Shown: piece by piece, positions 1-5,768 of the stretch
How positions within the stretch are numbered: position 1 is the stretch's first letter
Layout: each line of letters opens with the position of its first letter
NCBI GenBank assembly: GCA_002422045.1
Contig: DITG01000062.1
Location: 1 to 6,701 of the forward strand
Origin: Acholeplasmataceae bacterium UBA6190
GTDB taxonomy: Bacteria; Bacillota_I; Bacilli_A; Acholeplasmatales; Acholeplasmataceae
Direction of reading: 5' to 3'
Length of the DNA: 6,701 bases
Program-made: the position numbers and the translations under genes
Notes under the pieces: model-generated
What the model was told of the DNA's origin: nothing
Databases searched by the model: none
The model's input: only the letters and a program-made list of their open reading frames with translations

Positions 1-8
1 CTCCTATG

Positions 9-31
9 AAAAAGCATAGGTCTCCCTATGC
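9..31 (-). terminator. Rho-independent terminator closing the atp operon
   Basis: Read on the minus strand, a perfect 7-bp stem GCATAGG/CCTATGC (31-25 pairing with 20-14) encloses a GAGA loop (24-21), which is a GNRA-type tetraloop, and is followed at once by five T (13-9). It starts two bases after the TAA stop of the last gene. This is the classic intrinsic terminator layout and should end the whole transcript. There is no T-run after the stem on the plus strand, so it looks one-directional. A third copy of the stem half lies at 8-3 and could compete for pairing. Confidence 0.85.
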
Positions 32-33
32 GC

Positions 34-240
34 TTAATTCCAAACATTGAGTAATCCTGAGAGTTTGACCATGATTTCTGCGAGCATATGCGCAGCAATC
101 AAACTCAGCAGGAAATACGCTGCCTTAATCTCCCATAACTTTAATTTTTCAAATTTTTCTTCGATGTGCAGTGCTCTTAAAATACGCAGCACTATCGCGA
201 AAAAGATGATGAGTGACATGAAATAAATGAAAGAATCCAT
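34..240 (-). CDS. Small two-helix membrane protein, DUF1146/YwzB-like
   Basis: The product has 68 residues from the chosen start and ends in TAA. There are two hydrophobic segments (about residues 3-21 and 41-64) joined by a short charged stretch rich in Glu and Lys (about 25-38). Small proteins of this shape, directly after the F1 genes, match the DUF1146/YwzB family of Bacillota. That family is known to sit beside ATP synthase or NADH-quinone oxidoreductase genes, and its function is not established. The family call rests on size, topology, position and a loose resemblance, not on a diagnostic motif. An ATG two codons upstream (244-246) would give 70 residues, but the AGGAG at 247-251 abuts that ATG with no spacing, whereas it lies an ideal 6 bases from the ATG at 238-240. 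The gene follows atpC within the same transcript and precedes the terminator, so it is the last cistron of the operon. A role in assembling or stabilising the enzyme is speculation from position alone. Confidence 0.72.
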   Translation of the reverse strand: MDSFIYFMSLIIFFAIVLRILRALHIEEKFEKLKLWEIKAAYFLLSLIAAHMLAEIMVKLSGLLNVWN

Positions 241-246
241 GGTCAT

Positions 247-251
247 CTCCT
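247..251 (-). promoter_or_regulatory. Ribosome binding site deciding the DUF1146 start
   Basis: The minus strand reads AGGAG here, next to an ATG at 246 and six bases before a second in-frame ATG at 240. Only the second has workable spacing. The site overlaps the TAG stop of atpC (252-250), so a ribosome finishing atpC sits on this site. Confidence 0.7.
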
Positions 252-642
252 AAGATAATGAACCTGCCTTGCTTTTCATGATGTTTTCTTTCAATTCCTT
301 TTCGGTCTTGAAAAAATCAATGTTTTCACGCTTGGTCAGTTCCAGTTTTTCTTTCTTCATGTTGTCAAAAGCATGTCTTGCCTTATCAAGGGTTGCACCC
401 ATCTGGGCTTCCAGAGCCAAGATTGACAGTACATTGTCCTTGAACTCAATCACACCTTGTTCGACCACCAGATAATTTTCTGCCTTTTCCCTGACGAGTT
501 TCAAGTAGCCTTCACGAATTTGGAGAATGATGGGAATATGGTCATTCAAGATACCAAGTTCGCCATCTTCATTTTTGATGATGGCAAAATCAATCTCGTC
601 GGAATACGATTTGCCCTGTTGGGTCAAGACTTTGAAGATCAT
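250..642 (-). CDS. atpC: F1 ATP synthase epsilon subunit
   Basis: This is the 130-residue epsilon subunit, part of the central stalk, which binds gamma and the c ring and can inhibit ATP hydrolysis. The N-terminal beta-sandwich domain (about 1-82) carries the family's GELGILNDHIPI stretch at 28-39 (usually GxxGILPxHxP; here Asn replaces Pro) and a Gly at 45 in the following REG. The C-terminal part (about 83-125) is a charged helical hairpin. It contains LDKARH at 85-90, close to the I/L-D-x-x-R-A motif that binds ATP in Bacillus-type epsilon but with His for the final Ala. The start ATG overlaps the atpD stop in an ATGA, and the 18 bases before it show no Shine-Dalgarno-like sequence. Translation therefore probably depends on ribosomes finishing atpD. 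The stop is TAG. Length and layout are normal for the family. Confidence 0.96.
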   Translation of the reverse strand: MIFKVLTQQGKSYSDEIDFAIIKNEDGELGILNDHIPIILQIREGYLKLVREKAENYLVVEQGVIEFKDNVLSILALEAQMGATLDKARHAFDNMKKEKLELTKRENIDFFKTEKELKENIMKSKAGSLS

Positions 643-2021
643 AAGGTTGCTGCTTTCTTGATGGCATCATCGATTGTACCGACCATCAAAAACGCTTCTT
701 CTGGCAGATGATCGTGTTTCCCTTCGATGATTTCCTTGAATCCGCGAATCGTTTCCTTCAGTGGCACAAAGGATCCTGGAACCCCTGTGAACTGTTCGGC
801 AACGTGAGTATTCTGTGATAGGAACACTTGAAGACGTCTAGCTCTGTGAACCAGTTGCTTGTCTTCATCTGTGAGTTCATCCATACCGAGAATCGCAATG
901 ATATCCAAGAGTTCGTGATACCGCTGAATCATCTTCTGTACGGTTCTTGCTGTATCATAGTGCTCTTTGCCCACGATGTGAGGGGCAAGTGCTCTAGAGG
1001 TCGATGCAAGCGGGTCTACCGCAGGATAAATACCGATTTCCGTGAGTTTTCTGGACAAGTTTGTCGTCGCATCCAAATGGGAGAATACGGTTGCTGGTGC
1101 AGGGTCCGTATAGTCATCGGCTGGGACGTAAATCGCTTGGATGGATGTGATCGATCCGTGTTTGGTGGAGGTGATTCTTTCTTGAAGTCTGCCCATTTCG
1201 GTTGCCAAGGTTGGCTGATAACCGACGGCTGACGGCATTCTGCCCAAGAGTGCAGACACTTCACTACCCGCTTGAATGAAGCGGAAAATGTTATCGATGA
1301 ACAACAGAACGTCTTGTTTTTGTGTATCTCTGAAATATTCAGCCATCGTGAGTCCGGTGAGTGCGACTCTCATTCTGGCACCTGGAGATTCATTCATCTG
1401 ACCAAAAACAAGCGCTGTCTTGTCTAAAACGCCTGAGGCTTGCATTTCCTGATAGAGTTCATAACCTTCTCTGGTTCTTTCACCAACACCGGCAAAGACG
1501 GAGATACCTTCCCGTTCCTGGGCGATGTTATGAATCAGTTCCTGAATCAAGACGGTTTTACCAACGCCGGCACCACCGAAGAGTCCGATTTTACCACCCT
1601 TGATGTAGGGTGCGAGCAAATCGATGACTTTGATTCCGGTTTCCAGAAGTTCGACTTCCGAAGAAAGTTCATGGAATGGTGGAGATTGACGGTGGATGCT
1701 CATTCTTGGTGCATCTGTCAATGGTTTTCCTTCATCGATCGGTTCACCGAGAACATTAAAGATTCTGCCCAATACGTCTTTTCCGACCGGGACTTGCAAA
1801 GAACTTCCGGTTGCAATGACTTCAAGATCTCTTTTCAATCCTTCTGTGGGTTCCAAAGCGATGGTGCGTACAACATGGTCGCCGAGATGGAGTGCAACCT
1901 CAAGTGTGATGGTTTTACCATCGGTAAGCTGAACCTTGAGCGCATCATAAATGGCTGGTAGCGTCCCTTCGAATGAACAGTCTACGACGGGTCCGATGAT
2001 TTGTGTGATTTTACCTTGCAT
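639..2021 (-). CDS. atpD: F1 ATP synthase beta subunit (catalytic)
   Basis: This is the 460-residue catalytic subunit, three copies of which make or hydrolyse ATP in the F1 head. Domains in order are an N-terminal beta barrel (about 1-75), the nucleotide-binding domain (about 76-350) and a C-terminal helical domain. The P-loop GGAGVGKT lies at 149-156. The catalytic Glu181 and Arg182 sit in GERTREGYEL, and the Walker B Asp243 in DVLLFIDN. RMPSAVGYQPTLATEMG spans 261-277, and the alpha/beta signature PAVDPLASTS is at 333-342. The lever loop, DELSEED in E. coli, reads DELTDED at 381-387, which keeps its acidic character and lets epsilon contact it. Length is slightly below the usual 465-473. 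The ATG has an excellent AAGGAG at 2033-2028 with 6-base spacing and lies 14 bases after atpG. The stop is TGA and overlaps atpC. All catalytic residues expected are present, so the subunit should be active. Confidence 0.99.
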   Translation of the reverse strand: MQGKITQIIGPVVDCSFEGTLPAIYDALKVQLTDGKTITLEVALHLGDHVVRTIALEPTEGLKRDLEVIATGSSLQVPVGKDVLGRIFNVLGEPIDEGKPLTDAPRMSIHRQSPPFHELSSEVELLETGIKVIDLLAPYIKGGKIGLFGGAGVGKTVLIQELIHNIAQEREGISVFAGVGERTREGYELYQEMQASGVLDKTALVFGQMNESPGARMRVALTGLTMAEYFRDTQKQDVLLFIDNIFRFIQAGSEVSALLGRMPSAVGYQPTLATEMGRLQERITSTKHGSITSIQAIYVPADDYTDPAPATVFSHLDATTNLSRKLTEIGIYPAVDPLASTSRALAPHIVGKEHYDTARTVQKMIQRYHELLDIIAILGMDELTDEDKQLVHRARRLQVFLSQNTHVAEQFTGVPGSFVPLKETIRGFKEIIEGKHDHLPEEAFLMVGTIDDAIKKAATL

Positions 2022-2035
2022 TGTGTTCTCCTTCC

Positions 2036-2878
2036 TTAGACATTGGAACCATTGATAACATCAATGATTTCACTTGTAATTTCCTGCTGTCTTGCACGGT
2101 GATACATGAGATGAAGTCTTTCGACAATCTCATTGGCGTTATCTGTAGCATTCTTCATGGCAATCATGCGCGATGCGTGTTCAGATAATTTCGCATCGGC
2201 AAGCGCCTTGAAGATGGATGATTCAATGTAAATATTCGTGACCTGATCCAAGACAATTTCTGGTTTCGTATCATAGATATAAGGTTCACTGTATTTGGTT
2301 TCTGTTTCAAAAACAAGCGGAAGCACGGTTTCCTTTTTGACGATCTGTGTGCCTGTGTTGACGAAATGATTGTGGAACAGGATGACTTCATCAATCATGG
2401 CTTCCATGAATGCATCTTTGATGATCTTTGCATAATGTCTGAAATATGTGGTGGAAAGATCATCTCGGTTAAAGATAACTTCTGCATTGATCATGGGCAG
2501 ATTGCGTTTCTGTGCGAAATAGAAACCTTTTTTACCTAAGACAAAGATTCTGTATTCATTGGGCTTTAAATCCTTGATCTCATCGAGAAATGCTTTGAAC
2601 AGCTGATTGTGATAGCTGCCCGCGAGTCCTCTGTCAGAGGTCACCAAGATGAAGAGTTTCTTGTTGCTTTCGGTTTTCATGACGATTCGATTCGGTTCTT
2701 CCAGGTTTCTGCTCGCATACTTCAAGATATCTTCAAGCTTATTGACAAATGACTGAGTGTTTGAAAGCAGTTCTTGAGACCGTTTAATCTTAGATAATGC
2801 AATATTATGCATGGCTTGTGTGATGGAGGCAGTCTTCTTGATTGCCTGCATTCTAATTTTGATCTCTTTTAATCCCAT
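2036..2878 (-). CDS. atpG: F1 ATP synthase gamma subunit
   Basis: This is the 280-residue rotor shaft of F1, which turns inside the alpha3beta3 ring and couples it to the c ring. The two coiled-coil ends are conserved. The N-terminal helix has IKxRMQAIKKTASITQAM at about 6-23, then ALSKIKRSQE. The C-terminal helix has ERLHLMYHRARQQEITSEI followed by IDVINGS near the end. The central Rossmann-like part begins with FILVTSDRGLAGSYHNQL at about 76-93, where many homologues have DRGLCGxxN. The family's YNRARQ is YHRARQ here, a mild change. Length is close to the usual 285-290. The start ATG shares one base with the atpA stop (TGATG), and an AAGAGG at 2892-2887 gives 8-base spacing, so it has both its own binding site and tight coupling to atpA. 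The stop is TAA. Confidence 0.98.
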   Translation of the reverse strand: MGLKEIKIRMQAIKKTASITQAMHNIALSKIKRSQELLSNTQSFVNKLEDILKYASRNLEEPNRIVMKTESNKKLFILVTSDRGLAGSYHNQLFKAFLDEIKDLKPNEYRIFVLGKKGFYFAQKRNLPMINAEVIFNRDDLSTTYFRHYAKIIKDAFMEAMIDEVILFHNHFVNTGTQIVKKETVLPLVFETETKYSEPYIYDTKPEIVLDQVTNIYIESSIFKALADAKLSEHASRMIAMKNATDNANEIVERLHLMYHRARQQEITSEIIDVINGSNV

Positions 2879-4383
2879 CAGATCAACCTCTTAAGACCCG
2901 TGATGAATTCCTTGAGTGCTTGAGTGTCTGGGAGTGTCTTGGTATCTTGCAAATGCTTGTGAATCTTCTGACCTGTATCTGTCATGATGAGTGCCTGAGC
3001 GATTTCATACTCAAGTGCCTTGACTCTGTCAACGGGCACATCATCCATCAAACCTTCGGATAACGCGAAGACAGTGACAATCTGTGTGGGCATTTGAACG
3101 AGTTCATGCACATCCTGCTTCAACAATTCAACAGTCTTACGGCCACGTTCCAATCTCTTTTTCGCACTGGTATCCAAATCAGAACCAAACTGAGCGAACG
3201 CTTCGAGTTCACGATAGCTTGCCAGGTTCACACGTAGTGTGCCTGCTACCTTCTTCATACCTTTCCACTGTGCGGCACCGCCGACACGGGAAACGGATAA
3301 ACCTGCGTTGATCGCAGGACGGATGCCGGAATAGAATAATTCGGCTTCCAAGAAGATTTGTCCATCAGTGATGGAAATGACGTTTGTGGAGATATAGGCT
3401 GAAATATCGCCTGCTTTGGTTTCAATGATCGGAAGTGCTGTGATGGACCCGCCACCCAATTTGTCATTCAAACGTGCGGAACGTTCAAGTAATCTCGAAT
3501 GCAGGTAAAAGACGTCGCCTGGATAGGCTTCTCTTCCCGGTGGTCTACGGAGTAACAGTGAGAGTTCACGATATGCCACGGCATGTTTCGAGAGATCATC
3601 GTAGATAATCAACACATCTTTGCCTTGTTCCATGAAGTATTCACCCATGGTGACACCTGCAAATGGCGCAAGATACAGGAGTGTGCCTTCCTTGGAAGCT
3701 CCTGCGGAAACAACAATGGTGTACTCCATCGCCTGATGTGCTTTAAAGAGTTGAACGAGGGTTGCTACCGTGGATTCCTTTTGACCGATGGCAACATAGA
3801 TACAGATTGTATTCTTGCCTTTCTGATTCAAAATGGTATCGACAGCAAGCGTTGTCTTACCGGTTTGTCTGTCTCCGATGATGAGTTCTCTTTGGCCTCT
3901 GCCAATCGGAACCAATGCATCGATGACTTTGATACCAGTTTCCATTGAACTGTTGATCGAACCTCTTTGCATGACCCCTTGAGCTTTGCGTTCAACAGGT
4001 AAAAAATGCTTGGCATCAATCGATCCACCGGCATCCAGTGGTTGTCCAAGCGGATTGACGACTCTGCCTAAGAGTTCTTCTCCAACAGGCACTTCAAAAA
4101 TGCGTTTGGTGGTCTTGACTAAGTCGCCTTCTTTGATTTTGTCTGATTCCCCAAGCAGAATGACACCAACACTGTGTTCTTCCAAGTTGAAAACCAAGCC
4201 TTTGACTTGATTTGGGAACTCTAAAAGTTCACCCATCATGGCTTGTTGCAGACCGTAAACGATGGCAATCCCATCGCCCACGCTTAAGACTTTACCGATA
4301 TTTTCGAGTTTGACGTCCTGTTCGAATGACTGAATCTGTTTCTTGATGACCTGAGTCATTTCCTGGACTTTAATTTTTGACAA
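2878..4383 (-). CDS. atpA: F1 ATP synthase alpha subunit
   Basis: This is the 501-residue non-catalytic nucleotide-binding subunit, three copies of which alternate with beta. Domains are an N-terminal helix that contacts delta, a beta barrel (about 25-95), a P-loop domain and a C-terminal helical domain. The Walker A motif GDRQTGKT is at 170-177, and the Walker B strand DVLIIYDDLSKHAVAYREL begins at 256. RRPPGREAYPGD spans 279-290. The alpha/beta signature PAINAGLSVS at 356-365 is followed by Arg366 in SRVGG, the arginine finger that completes the catalytic site of beta. The start is TTG at 4383-4381. An in-frame TAG lies two codons upstream and the next in-frame ATG is codon 9, while AAGGTGG sits 8 bases before the TTG. 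The TTG start also gives an N-terminus (MSKIKVQEM) that lines up with other alpha subunits. The stop TGA shares a base with atpG. Confidence 0.99.
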   Translation of the reverse strand: MSKIKVQEMTQVIKKQIQSFEQDVKLENIGKVLSVGDGIAIVYGLQQAMMGELLEFPNQVKGLVFNLEEHSVGVILLGESDKIKEGDLVKTTKRIFEVPVGEELLGRVVNPLGQPLDAGGSIDAKHFLPVERKAQGVMQRGSINSSMETGIKVIDALVPIGRGQRELIIGDRQTGKTTLAVDTILNQKGKNTICIYVAIGQKESTVATLVQLFKAHQAMEYTIVVSAGASKEGTLLYLAPFAGVTMGEYFMEQGKDVLIIYDDLSKHAVAYRELSLLLRRPPGREAYPGDVFYLHSRLLERSARLNDKLGGGSITALPIIETKAGDISAYISTNVISITDGQIFLEAELFYSGIRPAINAGLSVSRVGGAAQWKGMKKVAGTLRVNLASYRELEAFAQFGSDLDTSAKKRLERGRKTVELLKQDVHELVQMPTQIVTVFALSEGLMDDVPVDRVKALEYEIAQALIMTDTGQKIHKHLQDTKTLPDTQALKEFITGLKRLI

Positions 4384-4391
4384 TGTCTACA

Positions 4392-4398
4392 CCACCTT
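4392..4398 (-). promoter_or_regulatory. Ribosome binding site for the TTG start of atpA
   Basis: The minus strand reads AAGGTGG, one mismatch from AAGGAGG, 8 bases before the TTG at 4383-4381. It overlaps the TAA stop of atpH (4399-4397). The only in-frame ATG nearby is codon 9, about 32 bases from this site and too far for it to serve, so the site decides in favour of TTG. Confidence 0.8.
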
Positions 4399-4909
4399 AT
4401 ATGATTGTATATAATTCTTGGATTTCGCGGGCAATTGAACGATCCAGAGATTGTCCCTGATAGACGATCTTGAGACCACCGAGTAAACTTTCATCGACTG
4501 AAATGTGTAGCGAAATCGTACGACCTGGAAATCTGGGGGCAATGATTTTTTTCAAAGTTTCTTCAAGATGTTTGGAAATAGGTTTCGCAGAATAGATGTG
4601 AAGATGTGCAATCTTTTGATGGATTCTTGATAATTTTGTCCATTCATCGTGAATCTCAATCAGTTCATACATTCTGCTTTTTTCTGCAAGCATCTTCAAG
4701 AATGCCAAAAATGACGCATCATAATCCAGTGCGTCAATCATCTTGAACTTCTCATCTAAAGCAATCATCGGTGTATCCATCACGTTCATCCACGCTGGAT
4801 GCGTTTCTAAGATGAGTTTCAAATCATCAAAGTGATAGGTGATGACATCGATTTTTCCGGCTTCTAAAGAGAGTTCGAAGAGTGCTTTGGCAACATTCGA
4901 AATGCTCAT
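4397..4909 (-). CDS. atpH: F1 ATP synthase delta subunit
   Basis: This 170-residue peripheral stalk subunit sits on top of F1 and ties alpha to the b dimer. The N-terminal six-helix domain spans about 1-105, starting SNVAKALFELSLEAGK, the usual ARRYAxALFELA-like opening. The C-terminal domain contains the family signature at about 138-160, VDESLLGGLKIVYQGQSLDR, with the conserved Gly-Gly and Asp-x-Ser (D156, S158). Length is slightly under the usual 175-180. The ATG overlaps the atpF stop as ATGA. AGAGGAG at 4927-4921 lies 11 bases upstream, a strong but rather distant site. The stop is TAA and merges into the atpA ribosome binding site 13 bases before the TTG. Confidence 0.97.
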   Translation of the reverse strand: MSISNVAKALFELSLEAGKIDVITYHFDDLKLILETHPAWMNVMDTPMIALDEKFKMIDALDYDASFLAFLKMLAEKSRMYELIEIHDEWTKLSRIHQKIAHLHIYSAKPISKHLEETLKKIIAPRFPGRTISLHISVDESLLGGLKIVYQGQSLDRSIAREIQELYTII

Positions 4910-5448
4910 GACTGACCATTCTCCTCTAAAATTGAATCAATGATGTCCTGGTGGACACTTTCATCAATCTCGCGTTTGACGATTTTCTCAGCAGCAAGAA
5001 AAGCGATCTCTTTGATCGATTGCTTGATCTCCTCATTGGCCTGAGCAATTTCAAACTGGATATCCAGTTCGGTTTGTTCCAGGCGACGCTGTGCTTCCTT
5101 TTTGGCAGATAAAATGAGTTCTTCCTGCTGGCGGTAAGCGTCTTGAGTGAGTTTTTCTTTCAGTTGTCTGGTTTCTTCCTTCATCTGTTCATAGTCTTTG
5201 GAAGACTTGGCTTGAAGTTCTTGAGCTCTTGCGCGTTCTTGATCCGCGGTTTCCATCGCTTCCATCAACGCCTGTTGACGAAGATCGATGAATTTGGTCA
5301 CTTTTTCCCACAAGAATTTTTTAACAAAGAACATCAGTACGATGAAAGCAAGAATGTTTAAAAGCACGAGTGACGGATGATTGATGATGGAATAGAGCCC
5401 ATCTTCAATCCCCTGAACCACCTCGTCAAAGATTTGACTTAAGTCCAC
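4906..5448 (-). CDS. atpF: Fo ATP synthase b subunit
   Basis: This 180-residue protein forms the peripheral stalk that holds F1 against rotor torque. About 26 residues precede a single membrane helix (about 27-44, VLLNILAFIVLMFFVKKFLW). A long, highly charged helix follows (about 50-165), rich in Glu, Gln, Lys and Arg, typical of the b dimer. The end (AAEKIVKREIDESVHQDII) resembles the delta-binding tail of the family. The start is GTG at 5448-5446, with an in-frame TGA three codons upstream and no suitable ATG downstream before the membrane helix. The ribosome binding site is weak (AAAGGGA, 10-base spacing). The stop TGA overlaps atpH. The roughly 26 residues ahead of the helix are longer than in many b subunits (E. 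coli has almost none), though such extensions are common in Bacillota. Confidence 0.97.
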   Translation of the reverse strand: MDLSQIFDEVVQGIEDGLYSIINHPSLVLLNILAFIVLMFFVKKFLWEKVTKFIDLRQQALMEAMETADQERARAQELQAKSSKDYEQMKEETRQLKEKLTQDAYRQQEELILSAKKEAQRRLEQTELDIQFEIAQANEEIKQSIKEIAFLAAEKIVKREIDESVHQDIIDSILEENGQS

Positions 5449-5458
5449 GTAGAATCAG

Positions 5459-5465
5459 TCCCTTT
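5459..5465 (-). promoter_or_regulatory. Weak ribosome binding site before the GTG of atpF
   Basis: The minus strand reads AAAGGGA, ten bases before the GTG at 5448-5446. It is a poor match to AAGGAGG and lies in the longest gap between genes (20 bases, 5449-5468). A weak site plus GTG, next to a strong AAAGGAG plus ATG for atpE, fits the need for far more c than b. Confidence 0.55.
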
Positions 5466-5468
5466 GTT

Positions 5469-5756
5469 TTATTTTGCAGTCAAAATGAACGCAATGATCA
5501 AACCATAAATACCAGTTGTTTCAGCTACTGCTTGACCAATCAGCATGGTGACAGTAATCTTGCCGGATGCTTCTGGTTGACGAGAAACAGCTTCAACGGC
5601 CTTAGCTGCAGCCATACCTTGTCCAATACCTGTACCAAATCCTGTGAATACCGCGATACCTGCGCCAATGTAACCTAGACCTGCAGCGAAAAATTCGTTG
5701 TACTCAGCAACAGCTGCAAAGATGTTTGGCAAAATCTGTGTTAAGACATTCAACAT
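5469..5756 (-). CDS. atpE: Fo ATP synthase c subunit (ring), Na+-type signature
   Basis: This 95-residue protein forms the rotating ion-binding ring. Two membrane helices (about 25-50 and 69-92) form a hairpin whose cytoplasmic loop is the conserved RQPEA at 59-63. Helix 1 is Gly-rich (GLGYIGAGIAVFTGFGTGIGQG). The ion-binding carboxylate is Glu79 in QAVAETTGIY. The residues that coordinate Na+ in Ilyobacter tartaricus all have counterparts at a constant offset of 14: Gln32/Gln46, Val63/Val77, Glu65/Glu79, Ser66/Thr80, Thr67/Thr81 and Tyr70/Tyr84. H+-type c subunits usually lack the Gln and the Ser/Thr after Glu. An extra stretch of about 20 residues precedes helix 1, making this longer than the 70-80 residues common in Bacillus. 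The ATG has a near-perfect AAAGGAG (5770-5764) with 7-base spacing, overlapping the atpB stop, in line with high expression. The stop is TAA. Confidence 0.98.
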   Translation of the reverse strand: MLNVLTQILPNIFAAVAEYNEFFAAGLGYIGAGIAVFTGFGTGIGQGMAAAKAVEAVSRQPEASGKITVTMLIGQAVAETTGIYGLIIAFILTAK

Positions 5757-5768
5757 ATGAGTTCTCCT

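Noticed and set aside
244..246. The first ATG as the start of the DUF1146-like gene.
   Set aside because: The AGGAG directly abuts it with no spacing, while the ATG two codons later has 6-base spacing.
457..711. An 84-codon plus-strand frame across the atpD/atpC junction.
   Set aside because: It is antisense to two real genes, with no supporting start signal or similarity.
828..1232. A 134-codon plus-strand frame.
   Set aside because: It is antisense to atpD, has unusual Arg/Cys-rich composition typical of shadow translation, and no family resemblance.
1440..1961. A 173-codon open frame on the plus strand.
   Set aside because: It lies wholly antisense to the highly conserved atpD, shows no recognisable domain and no ribosome binding site of note. 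Such frames are expected shadows of a conserved gene at this base composition.
3583..3948. A 121-codon plus-strand frame.
   Set aside because: It is antisense to the P-loop region of atpA, whose protein conservation explains the open frame.
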